Shown here piece by piece: positions 55,650 to 64,000 of a DNA stretch of 64,000 bases. The notes beneath the pieces are model-generated. The model did no database searches. It had not been told where the DNA came from and saw only the letters and a program-made list of their open reading frames with translations. A program made the translations under genes and the position numbers. Numbering within the stretch: position 1 is the stretch's first letter; every line of letters starts with the position of its first letter. Source of the stretch: Azospirillaceae bacterium (GTDB lineage Bacteria > Pseudomonadota > Alphaproteobacteria > Azospirillales > Azospirillaceae); the NCBI GenBank assembly GCA_035645145.1, contig DASQNC010000074.1, positions 1 to 64,000 on the forward strand, given 5' to 3'.

Positions 55650-56060
55650 ATGGACACGGAACCCGACAATCCGACCCCCCTGCCCGTCCCGGCCGATCCC
55701 CTCCGAAACGAGGAGACCGTCCGCCGCGGGTTCTGGAGCAAGCTACGGGCCAATCTGGGCCGGGTGCCCTTCGCCGAGGATCTGGTTGCGTCGTACTATG
55801 CGGCCACCGACCCGGCGACCCCCGCGCGGTCCAAGGCGGTGTTGCTGGGGGCGCTGGCCTACTTCGTGATGCCGCTCGACGCGATGCCCGACTTCATCGC
55901 GCTCCTCGGCTTCACCGACGATGCGGCGGTGCTGGCACTGGCGATCCAGACGGTCCGCGCCAATCTTCGCCCCGACCATTACGAAAAGGCCCGTGCCGCC
56001 TTGAAGGATGGGGGCGCCGACGCGCCCGACGGCGACCACCACGGCCGGGAAGCCGCCTAA
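55650..56060 (+). CDS. YkvA/DUF1232 family protein
   Basis: 136 aa from the ATG at 55650; a start at 55614 in the tandem repeat is an alternative. The DUF1232 core is KAVLLGALAYFVMPLDAMPDF, then GFTDDAAVLALAIQTV (about residues 65-105): one hydrophobic helix with the typical PxDxxPD-like motif. Function unknown; membrane-associated. Convergent with the EamA gene, whose stop overlaps its last bases (56057-56060). Confidence 0.88.
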   Translation: MDTEPDNPTPLPVPADPLRNEETVRRGFWSKLRANLGRVPFAEDLVASYYAATDPATPARSKAVLLGALAYFVMPLDAMPDFIALLGFTDDAAVLALAIQTVRANLRPDHYEKARAALKDGGADAPDGDHHGREAA

Positions 56061-56986
56061 GGCCGCACCGCCCCGCCCGGCCGGGAACCGGGCGGAGGCG
56101 CCAGACGGGCCTCGCGCCGGGCGATGTACACGGCGCTGCCGATCACCACGGCCGCACCGGCAAAGGTCCAGGCGCTGGGCATTTCCGCGAAGACGAAGGC
56201 GCCCAACGCGGTCGCGAACACCAGCCGCGTGTAGTCGAAGGGCGACACGGCCGTGGCCTCGCCGACCTGGAACGCGTGGATGACGCACCCCTGGGACAGC
56301 ACACCCGTGGCCCCGACCAGAACGGCGACCAGCCACTCAAAGCGCGTCGGCCACTGCCACACCAGAACGGCCGGGACGAGCATCGCCAGCGTGGCCGCGA
56401 CGGAGAAGAGGGTCAGCAGCGTCAGCGGCCTCTCCGCCGTTGGCATGGTCTTCACCTGCACCTGCGACACGGCGACGAACGCCGCATTGGCGAGGGCGGA
56501 CAGCAGGGCGAGGTCCGGCACCAGCGTGGCCGGCCGCACCATGATGACGATGCCGGCAAAGCCGACCAGGGTGGCCGACCAGCGGCGCCACCGCACCGTT
56601 TCGCCGAGGACAAGCACCCCCAGGACGATCATGAACATGGGCGCAACGAAACTGATCGAGGTCGCCGTCGCCAAGGGCAGGTGCGTCAGGGCGTGGAAAT
56701 TGGTGACCATCGCGGCGATGCCGGTCAGGATCCGCACCATGTGGCGCCCGGGATAGGGTGTGCGCATCACCCGCGGGCCGCCGGCCACCCAGATCATCGG
56801 CAGCAGCGTGGCGAACCCGAAGAGGTTGCGGAAGAAGGCGATCTGGAAGCTGTCGAAGCGCTGGCCCAGGACCTTGACCAACGCCCCCATGATCGAGAAG
56901 CCGAAGGCGGCCAGCATCATCCAGACCGCCCCCTGGACGTTGGGGGGCAGGCCGGTCAGGCGGGCACGGCGCGGGTCGGCGGTCAC
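56057..56986 (-). CDS. EamA/DMT family transporter, second of a pair
   Basis: 309 aa from a GTG at 56986 that overlaps the stop of the upstream paralogue (GTGA). Ten helices in two EamA repeats (MMLAAFGFSIMGALVKVLG; SFVAPMFMIVLGVLVLGETVRWRRW; SPFDYTRLVFATALGAFVFAE). Exporter of small metabolites such as amino acids; substrate unknown. Overlap of start and stop argues for coupled translation and perhaps a joint role. Confidence 0.9.
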   Translation of the reverse strand: MTADPRRARLTGLPPNVQGAVWMMLAAFGFSIMGALVKVLGQRFDSFQIAFFRNLFGFATLLPMIWVAGGPRVMRTPYPGRHMVRILTGIAAMVTNFHALTHLPLATATSISFVAPMFMIVLGVLVLGETVRWRRWSATLVGFAGIVIMVRPATLVPDLALLSALANAAFVAVSQVQVKTMPTAERPLTLLTLFSVAATLAMLVPAVLVWQWPTRFEWLVAVLVGATGVLSQGCVIHAFQVGEATAVSPFDYTRLVFATALGAFVFAEMPSAWTFAGAAVVIGSAVYIARREARLAPPPGSRPGGAVRP

Positions 56987-57936
56987 AGGTGCGGCTTGGC
57001 CTTGGTCGTCGCTCCCGCGGCGCCGGCGACGGGGCGTCCACGCCGGGCAATGGCCGTCTCGCGCCGCGCGATGTAGATGGCCGATCCCGCGATGATCGCG
57101 GAGCCGATCCAGAACCAATGGTCGAGAAGCTCGCCGTACAGCGCCCATCCGCACAGGGCGACCAGCGGCAGCTTCACATAGTCGAACGGCATCAGCGCCG
57201 ACGCCTCGGCCATGTGGTACGCGCGCACGATGCAAAGGTGGCCGATGGTTCCAAGAACCCCCATCGCAAGGACCCATCCCCATGCCTCGACCGACGGCCA
57301 CGTCCACACGAACAAGGCCGGGACCAGCGAAATGGGGGTCATGTAGATGGCCAGGAACGCGACCATGGCGCTCGTGGATTCGGTCTTCGCCAGCGCCTTC
57401 ACCTGAATGGCGGACATGGCGCCGGCAAAGGCGGAGACCAGGACGGCGATTTCGGGCAGCCCGACCGGACGGGCCCCCGGCTGGATGATGATCAGAACAC
57501 CCGCGAAGCCCAGCAGCGTGGCGCTCCACCGGCGTGCGCGCACATCCTCGCGCAGGACCATGGCCGCCAGCAGGGTGGCGAACAACGGCTGGGTGAAGCC
57601 CAGTGCCTGCGCGGTGCCCAACGGCATCCCGGTCAGACCGTAGAACCATGTGAACATGGCGACCGCACCGGTGAGCGCACGGGTCGTGTAGAGCCGGAGC
57701 TTGGTGGTGCGCAGCCCGGCCGTCCCATGCCGCACGATCCACGGCAACATGCAAAGCAGCGCCACGCCGTTGCGCCAGAACACCGCCACCATCGGGTGCA
57801 TGTGGCGGGTGGACTCGCGGATGGTCACGGTCATGAGAGCAAAGACCACCGTCGCCGCGAGCGCCCAGAGCACACCCTGAACGAAGGACGGCAATGCCGC
57901 AGGAGAGGTGTCGTGCGCCGGGGCGGGAGCTGTCAT
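56983..57936 (-). CDS. EamA/DMT family transporter, first of a pair
   Basis: 317 aa, ten helices. GVLWALAATVVFALMTVTIRE starts the first repeat; LGFTQPLFATLLAAMVLREDVRARRW ends it (here cited as two adjoining motifs); FDYVKLPLVALCGWALYGE lies in the second. It resembles its neighbour in every landmark, so the pair arose by tandem duplication. The nearest gene upstream is the DivL-like kinase gene, 117 bp away on the same strand. Confidence 0.9.
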   Translation of the reverse strand: MTAPAPAHDTSPAALPSFVQGVLWALAATVVFALMTVTIRESTRHMHPMVAVFWRNGVALLCMLPWIVRHGTAGLRTTKLRLYTTRALTGAVAMFTWFYGLTGMPLGTAQALGFTQPLFATLLAAMVLREDVRARRWSATLLGFAGVLIIIQPGARPVGLPEIAVLVSAFAGAMSAIQVKALAKTESTSAMVAFLAIYMTPISLVPALFVWTWPSVEAWGWVLAMGVLGTIGHLCIVRAYHMAEASALMPFDYVKLPLVALCGWALYGELLDHWFWIGSAIIAGSAIYIARRETAIARRGRPVAGAAGATTKAKPHL

Positions 57937-58053
57937 GGGGGCGTCGGACGGAAGGATGGACCAACTCTAACGCCATCCCGCGCCCGGCGCATGGGTGCAA
58001 ATGCACGATCCGCCCGCGACCGGCACAGGGCAGCCCCGCACCTGCCGGGATCG

Positions 58054-60393
58054 TCAGGCGTCGCGGGAGGCGACGGGCAGGATGCAATCCACCCGGGTGC
58101 CCTGGCTGGGCTGGCTGTTCAAACGCACCCGCCCGCCATGCATCTCGACGAAGTTCTTTGCGAGTGTCAGGCCCAATCCCACACCGGTCTGGCGTTGGCT
58201 GGTGCTGGCCCGCTCGAAACGCCCGAACACCCGTTCGTGGTCCCTGGCCGCGATGCCGACGCCGGTGTCGGACACGGACAGAACCAGCTCATCGCCATCC
58301 CTGGTGGCGGACAGGACGATCCGGCCGCCGGCGGGGGTGAACTTGACCGAGTTGGAAACGAGGTTGAACAACGCCTGCTTGATCCGCTTGTCGTCGATTT
58401 CGGCCGTCCCGATGTCGGCCGGCACATCGAGCGAGATGGACAGCCGCTCCTTCTCCGCCCAACTGCGGGTCAGGTCCACGACGCTTGCCAGGAGTGCGCG
58501 CACATCCGTGGGCACGCGCTCCAGCTTCATGAAGCCGGCCTCGATGGTGGCCAGGTCGAGAATGTCGTCGACCAGCAGCAGCAGGTGCTTGCCGCTGTCC
58601 AGCATCGCCGAGACGTATTCCGCCTGCTTTTCGTTCAAGTGGCCGAAGTACCTGTTCTGCAGCAATTCCGCGAAGCCCATGATGGCGTTCAAGGGGGTGC
58701 GCAGCTGGTAGGAGACGTTGGCGATGAACTCCGACTTCAGCCGGTCGGCCAATGCCAGCGCGCGGTTGGACTCGCGCAGGGCCTGCTCCACCCGAACGGT
58801 GTCGCTGATGTCCAGGAAGCTGGCGATGACGGCGCCATCGGGCAGCGGAACGGTCGTGTACTGGACGATGCTGCCGTCCTTCCGTTCGACGCGGCCGCTG
58901 GCCTGGTCCCGGCCGAAGGCCATCGCCGCGATGTCACGGGCGAAGGCCGCCCAGCCCGCGTTGTCGGCAAAGAACCCGCGCAGCTTTTGCACCACCTCGG
59001 ACAGGTGGGGCTGGCCGGCCATATCCGTTTCGCCGAGTGCCCATATGCTCCGGAAGGCGGGATTGGACAGGCGCAGGCGCCCATCGCCACCGAACACGGC
59101 GATGCCTTCCGAAAGGTTGTCCAGTGTCTCGCGCTGGACGGCCATGAGGGTGTTGTAGCTCGACTCAAGCTGCAGCCGGTCGGTCACATCCTCCATGATG
59201 AACATAAGCCCGCCGAAGGGATGCGGGACCACGAGCTGGCGCTGCGTGGTGTCGTCCGGCAGGTGCAGCAGATCCTCCCGCGGCTCGATCAAGGATGTGA
59301 AGAGGGACAGCATCTCCCTCTTGTAGCGCGGGAAATTCGCCGCCTCGGGCAAGCGTCGGCGATTGCGCAATTCCTCCAGCACGTCGCCGAAATTGGGCTC
59401 GGTGGACAGCCAGCCCTCGTCCAAACCGGACAGGCGCACATAGGCCTGGTTGAAAAAGCGCAGCCGGGTGTCGGGCCCGTAGATGACGATCGCCGATCCC
59501 AGCCGCTCAAGAACCTGGGCATGGCCGGTGATGTGCCGCCCCAGTTCAGCCTGCAGCCCCTCGTGGTCGGTCAGGTCCAGGGCGTGGCCCGCCAAGGCGG
59601 CGGCCCCGGCCCCGGCGACCGGCACCTCGAACGCCTCGATCAGGCGCCGTTCGCCGGCGATGACCACATGGCTCCGACGGGAGCGCGGCGTTGCTTCGGC
59701 CAGGGCTTCGAGGGCCAATGCCCGGCCGAAGCGCGGGTCGAGTTCAACCTGGCTGTCCACGACCCCTTCGGGGTGATCGGCATCCACGGCCTCCGTATAG
59801 GCGGCGTTGACCCAGATCAGGCATCCCTGGAGGTCCCGCAACCAGACGGGATAAGGCAGTTCGTCCAGCGCCGCACGCAGCGCCGGCGCATCCAGGCCGG
59901 CCGGGCCGGCCCGTGGGACCAGCCACAGGATTGCGCCATCGGGATCGGGGGAAAGGTTCGCCTGAAAGGACCGGCCATCCCGGGTTCGGACGACGAAGGC
60001 ACGGGGCACGCCCGTGGCCAAAGCCGCGTCGAGCGCGAAAGCCGTGTCGTCCAGGGTGGACGACAACGCATCCCTGTCGCGCGGTGCGGCCCCGACCAGC
60101 TCGTCGAAGCCCGGTCCAGGCTGGATGGTGCGATCGTGGCCGATCAGGCACCAGGCGCCAGGCGCGGCCTCCATGGCGCGCTGCTGCAGGGACCGGCCGT
60201 TGGCATTGCCCGCTGCCCCCTGGGACCGGCGCCCGACACGCCAAAGCATGCCGGCCCAAACCAAAAAACCGAACAAGGCATCCGCATCCGCACCCGCGCC
60301 GGCCCAGGTGCCTGCAAAGGCCGGTTCGGCCAATAGCAGGACAGGCACAGAGATCGCCAAGCGTTTGGCGAACCGACGATGAGCGAGATGCAT
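58054..60393 (-). CDS. divL: PAS-domain sensor kinase with Tyr for His, DivL-like
   Basis: 779 aa from the ATG at 60393; a longer TTG start at 60429 would fall within the terminator of ahcY. Two N-terminal hydrophobic segments (about residues 10-27 and 40-58), then several PAS-like domains, a dimerisation helix, and a HATPase domain with N box (NLVSNSVKF), G1 (SDTGVGIA), F box and G2 (GVGLGLTLAKNF). The phosphoacceptor position is Tyr562 in NVSYQLRTPLNAI, where ordinary kinases have His. This is the diagnostic feature of DivL, which regulates CckA and thereby CtrA in the alphaproteobacterial cell cycle. Symbol is by similarity. Confidence 0.85.
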   Translation of the reverse strand: MHLAHRRFAKRLAISVPVLLLAEPAFAGTWAGAGADADALFGFLVWAGMLWRVGRRSQGAAGNANGRSLQQRAMEAAPGAWCLIGHDRTIQPGPGFDELVGAAPRDRDALSSTLDDTAFALDAALATGVPRAFVVRTRDGRSFQANLSPDPDGAILWLVPRAGPAGLDAPALRAALDELPYPVWLRDLQGCLIWVNAAYTEAVDADHPEGVVDSQVELDPRFGRALALEALAEATPRSRRSHVVIAGERRLIEAFEVPVAGAGAAALAGHALDLTDHEGLQAELGRHITGHAQVLERLGSAIVIYGPDTRLRFFNQAYVRLSGLDEGWLSTEPNFGDVLEELRNRRRLPEAANFPRYKREMLSLFTSLIEPREDLLHLPDDTTQRQLVVPHPFGGLMFIMEDVTDRLQLESSYNTLMAVQRETLDNLSEGIAVFGGDGRLRLSNPAFRSIWALGETDMAGQPHLSEVVQKLRGFFADNAGWAAFARDIAAMAFGRDQASGRVERKDGSIVQYTTVPLPDGAVIASFLDISDTVRVEQALRESNRALALADRLKSEFIANVSYQLRTPLNAIMGFAELLQNRYFGHLNEKQAEYVSAMLDSGKHLLLLVDDILDLATIEAGFMKLERVPTDVRALLASVVDLTRSWAEKERLSISLDVPADIGTAEIDDKRIKQALFNLVSNSVKFTPAGGRIVLSATRDGDELVLSVSDTGVGIAARDHERVFGRFERASTSQRQTGVGLGLTLAKNFVEMHGGRVRLNSQPSQGTRVDCILPVASRDA

Positions 60394-60423
60394 CGGAAGG
60401 AAACTAACTGCCGAGACTCCAAA

Positions 60424-60456
60424 TGACAAGCGGGCGGCCCCGCTGGGACCGCCCGC
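60424..60456 (-). terminator. intrinsic terminator between ahcY and divL
   Basis: An 8-bp stem GCGGGCGG (60430-60437) with complement at 60449-60456 and inner C-G pairs. On the minus strand it is followed by TTGTCATTTGG. It lies 23 bp after the ahcY stop and before the divL start, so divL probably has its own promoter or relies on read-through. Confidence 0.6.
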
Positions 60457-60478
60457 CTCGGCTTCGAAACGCGTTGAA

Positions 60479-61780
<1,302 letters not shown>

Positions 61781-61871
61781 CGGTCGCTCCTGCGCGTGAA
61801 CGGGCCGGGCGCGCCCGCACGAGGCGCCCGTTGGCCCCAGGATTTAACCGCGCGCCGCCTTCCGGGCAAGC

Positions 61872-61887
61872 ATAAAGATATCTTTAT
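61872..61887. promoter_or_regulatory. 16-bp perfect palindrome upstream of ahcY
   Basis: ATAAAGATATCTTTAT, 92 bp before the ahcY start, inside the only strongly AT-rich patch of the region (61871-61891). ArsR-type regulators of the methionine cycle (SahR/SamR) bind AT-rich palindromes in front of ahcY in related bacteria; whether this exact sequence is theirs I cannot confirm. Confidence 0.6.
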
Positions 61888-61955
61888 ATATGCGTGCCAG
61901 GGGTGCCCCTTCGGAGCCCTGCGCATGGCGGGCCGGCGCGCGCCGGCCCGCGTCC

Positions 61956-63095
61956 TCATGCGATGGCGTCGGCCTCGCGAAAGGCCCCGGTCCGGACCGT
62001 ACGCGCCCAGGCCGCGCGCAGGGCGGGCGCCAACGCCTCGGGCAGGTAGATGCGGCCTTCCGCGATCAGACGCGCCGTCCGTACCAACCCGAGGGCGGCA
62101 ATCCCCCCCTTGGCGCCCAGGTCGACCGAAACCTGGAGCGTGCCCGACGGGTGTTCGATGGTGAGGGTTTCGTGATCGAGGCCCTGGCGGCGTGCCAGGG
62201 CGTGCGCGACCGTACCCGGTGTGGCGGCGGCGGCGGCAATGGCCACGGCCCCGTTGGCCGCGTGGGACGGATGGCAGCTGTGGGGCATGAAGTAGCGGCT
62301 GGTGATGGATCCGGCGCGCGGCGGCGCCAGCAACACCGGCTTCGGGGTCGCCAGGGACGACACATCGCCCATGCCCATGCGGCGCCCGGCCGCCCGGCGC
62401 ACGGCCTCCAGGCGGGCAAGGAAGCCCTTGTCCGCGTCCAGCTCCGCCGGCGTCTCGTATCCGGTCTTCCCGAAGTCGGAGGCGCGGACCAGCATCACCC
62501 GCTGCGGCGCGGACAGGAGGGTGACCTCCACGCCCTCGACCATGTCCGACGGGTTCCCCGTCGTCAGGAAATCGGGACCGGGTGCGGCGTACCGGATGTT
62601 GACGGGCGCGGCGGGTTCGCACACGCCGTCGATGCGCGTGCCGCCGTCGTACAGGACATCGCCCTGCGGCGTGCACACCTCGACGTCCACCACCTCGCCG
62701 TTGTTGACGCAGTGGACCCGGACCGAGGTGCGGTCGTCCGACGCCCGGACGAGCCCGCGCTCGATGGCGAACGGCCCGACGGCGGCAAGCATGTTCCCGC
62801 AACTCGGGCTCGCATCCGCTCCGGCGTTGGACACCTGCAGGAACAGGTAATCCACATCGGCGTCCATGCGGCTGGAGCGCGAGACCACCGCCACCTTCGA
62901 GGTGAGCGAGCTTTCACCGCCGACCCCGTCCACGCGCAGGGGATCCTGCACACCAACGGCCGCCATCAGCACGCGGTCGCGGAGCTCCCGGTTGGCCGGA
63001 AGGTGTTCGGCGAGGAACAGCGGCCCGCGGGAGGTGCCCCCGCGCATGAGCATGTAAGGCAGTGACGGCGAGTTGCGCAGCAGATCCTTGTGCAT
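61956..63095 (-). CDS. PrpF/GalD-type isomerase (4-oxalomesaconate tautomerase family)
   Basis: 379 aa from the ATG at 63095 after GGGGAG. Diaminopimelate-epimerase-like fold: PYMLMRGGTSRGPLF at the start, the catalytic SPSCGNMLAAVGPFA with its Cys, and the later PHSCHPSHAANGAVA. Members shift double bonds in tricarboxylic acids (2-methylaconitate, oxalomesaconate). The gene starts five bp past the stop of the AbrB-type transporter gene, so the pair forms one operon; the transporter may import the substrate. Confidence 0.9.
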   Translation of the reverse strand: MHKDLLRNSPSLPYMLMRGGTSRGPLFLAEHLPANRELRDRVLMAAVGVQDPLRVDGVGGESSLTSKVAVVSRSSRMDADVDYLFLQVSNAGADASPSCGNMLAAVGPFAIERGLVRASDDRTSVRVHCVNNGEVVDVEVCTPQGDVLYDGGTRIDGVCEPAAPVNIRYAAPGPDFLTTGNPSDMVEGVEVTLLSAPQRVMLVRASDFGKTGYETPAELDADKGFLARLEAVRRAAGRRMGMGDVSSLATPKPVLLAPPRAGSITSRYFMPHSCHPSHAANGAVAIAAAAATPGTVAHALARRQGLDHETLTIEHPSGTLQVSVDLGAKGGIAALGLVRTARLIAEGRIYLPEALAPALRAAWARTVRTGAFREADAIA

Positions 63096-63099
63096 GAGC

Positions 63100-64000
63100 T
63101 CACTCCCCAGGGACGATTGCAGCGCCGCGGTGCCCGCCGAACCGGATGGACGCGGCCATCCAGGCCCGGTGGCCAAGCGGCACCAGCAGGAGGTTGATGA
63201 GGATTCGGCATGTGTGGTGGACGGCCACCACGGTGGGCGTGGGCGACACGTTGGTCGCCAGCAGCGCCATCTCCGCCAAGCCGCCGGGCGCCATGACCAG
63301 CAGCGCGGTCGTATAGGTCCATCCGGTCGCGGCGCTCAGCCCGACTGCGGCCAGCGCGGCAACGGCCACGAAACCGATGGAGACGGGAACGCTGGTCCGC
63401 GCCGTCCGGGCGAGGGTGCGGAGCGCCACCCCCCGGAACCCGAACCCGATCCCGGCCCCCGCCACGATCTGCGCGGACGCCATCGCCAAGCTCGACGGCC
63501 CGGCGTCCAGCACACCCGCCACCCGCAGCGACGCCACAGCGACGGCCGCGCCGAGAATGGCGGGGCTGGGCAGGCCCAGCCGCCTGGCAACCGCCGGCCC
63601 CGCAAGGATGCACAGGATCAGGCCAAGGACGGCAACCGGCTCCAGGTCCTTCGGAGTGGCGGCGGCCGGGCCGATCGCGCCCTGGACCATGCCGCCCTGT
63701 GCCGAGGGCGCCAGCACGGCCACGAGGGCGGCGATGCAGACCATGACCGTCACGACACGGACGGAGTGGGACAGGGCCACTTGGCGCGTGTCGGCCCCCA
63801 ACTCCGGAGCCAGCGCGGCGACTTGGTTCATCGCCCCGGGCACGGCGCACAAAAAGGCCGTGGAGTAATCAACCCCTGTGCGGCGGAACGCGGCGGCGGC
63901 GCCGACGGTCATCGCCGCATGGACGAGCATCACGACGGAGAGCGTCGGCACCCAAAGCGAGGGGTTCGCCACCCAATGGGGATCCAGCGCGCCACCGAGC
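63100..64000 (-). CDS. AbrB family transporter (5' end beyond window)
   Basis: The frame is open to the right edge without a convincing start; the last codons read LDPHWVANPSLWV, typical of the interior of PF05145 proteins, so the N-terminal part is missing. About 300 residues are visible, with eight or nine hydrophobic helices, a GAAAAF...VDYSTAFLCAVPGAMNQVAAL motif (the PGAMNQ/PGGxxxM signature, repeated later as APGGLAEMALLA). Members are putative small-molecule transporters once called ammonia monooxygenase. In operon with the PrpF-type gene. Confidence 0.85.
   Translation of the reverse strand, partial: LGGALDPHWVANPSLWVPTLSVVMLVHAAMTVGAAAAFRRTGVDYSTAFLCAVPGAMNQVAALAPELGADTRQVALSHSVRVVTVMVCIAALVAVLAPSAQGGMVQGAIGPAAATPKDLEPVAVLGLILCILAGPAVARRLGLPSPAILGAAVAVASLRVAGVLDAGPSSLAMASAQIVAGAGIGFGFRGVALRTLARTARTSVPVSIGFVAVAALAAVGLSAATGWTYTTALLVMAPGGLAEMALLATNVSPTPTVVAVHHTCRILINLLLVPLGHRAWMAASIRFGGHRGAAIVPGE

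Noticed and set aside
56989-60336. Plus-strand open frame of about 1115 codons
   Set aside because: It lies opposite the EamA and divL genes, has His/Gln/Arg-rich nonsense composition and no domain. Long antisense frames are expected at this GC content.
60394-60429. TTG start of the DivL-like kinase at 60429
   Set aside because: It falls within the stem region of the ahcY terminator and has no ribosome site.
61781-61871. SAH or SAM riboswitch in the ahcY leader
   Set aside because: The leader lacks the conserved core of the known SAH riboswitch, and I could not fold a matching pseudoknot; the AT palindrome is a better regulatory candidate.

Overview
This window is a GC-rich chromosomal segment (roughly 70% G+C by eye) from an alphaproteobacterium, most likely of the Rhodospirillales or Azospirillaceae. 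The evidence is: an sdhCDAB operon of alphaproteobacterial type; CobS and CobT of the aerobic cobaltochelatase, with bolA and a J-domain gene beside cobS; Bug/Tct transporters; a DivL-like kinase with Tyr in place of the phosphoacceptor His; and high-GC codon use throughout. I saw no rRNA, tRNA, CRISPR array, insertion sequence or prophage. Coding density is high, and almost all genes are single-copy housekeeping or metabolic genes.

Layout. 1-1.1 kb: OsmC-like protein (cut by the edge) behind a GntR/FCD regulator. 1.2-1.9 kb: two small tandem proteins that look like paralogues. 1.9-5.6 kb: FAD oxidoreductase, polysaccharide pyruvyl transferase, secreted lectin-like protein. 5.6-10.1 kb: minus-strand operon of a serine beta-lactamase-fold hydrolase, an M20 peptidase broken by a frameshift, an ABM monooxygenase and class II aldolase. 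10.3-12.9 kb: dienoyl-CoA-reductase-like SDR, M48 lipoprotein protease, enoyl-CoA hydratase/isomerase. 13.2-16.7 kb: sdhCDAB. 16.9-19.9 kb: tripartite tricarboxylate transporter (TctB-TctA-TctC order). 20.1-21.9 kb: zapE, then a strikingly AT-rich membrane-protein gene. 22-29.6 kb: RHH protein, bolA, J-domain protein, cobS, a glycosyltransferase and flippase pair, then cobT.

29.6-36.4 kb: small secreted and cytosolic proteins, an M48/DUF898 pair, and ferric-iron uptake genes (binding protein and fused permease, convergent, each with Fur-like operators). 36.6-41.6 kb: methyltransferase, MscS channel, DUF1194 protein, recX. 41.6-45.9 kb: two paralogous ABC-2 permeases, BenE, DedA, MarC. 46-50.2 kb: small acidic protein, two RNA methyltransferases, P1 peptidase. 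50.3-54.6 kb: Dpp/Opp-type binding protein and permeases without ATPases, then an SDR. 54.8-58 kb: HSD10-type dehydrogenase, YkvA-like protein, two tandem EamA exporters. 58-64 kb: DivL-like pseudo-kinase, ahcY with an AT-rich palindromic operator, and a PrpF isomerase/AbrB-type transporter operon running off the edge.

The genes do not form one dedicated pathway. Central metabolism (sdh, fba, ahcY, acyl-CoA enzymes), cobalamin synthesis (cobS/cobT), carboxylate, peptide and iron transport, and cell-cycle signalling lie interleaved. I found no strong candidate for a wholly new system. The best leads are the shared Fur-like operators of the split iron transporter, the Tyr-bearing kinase next to ahcY, the small paralogue pair at 1.2-1.9 kb, the low-GC gene at 21.4-21.9 kb, the 23-bp perfect inverted repeat between bolA and the J-domain gene, and the surface-polysaccharide pair wedged between cobS and cobT.
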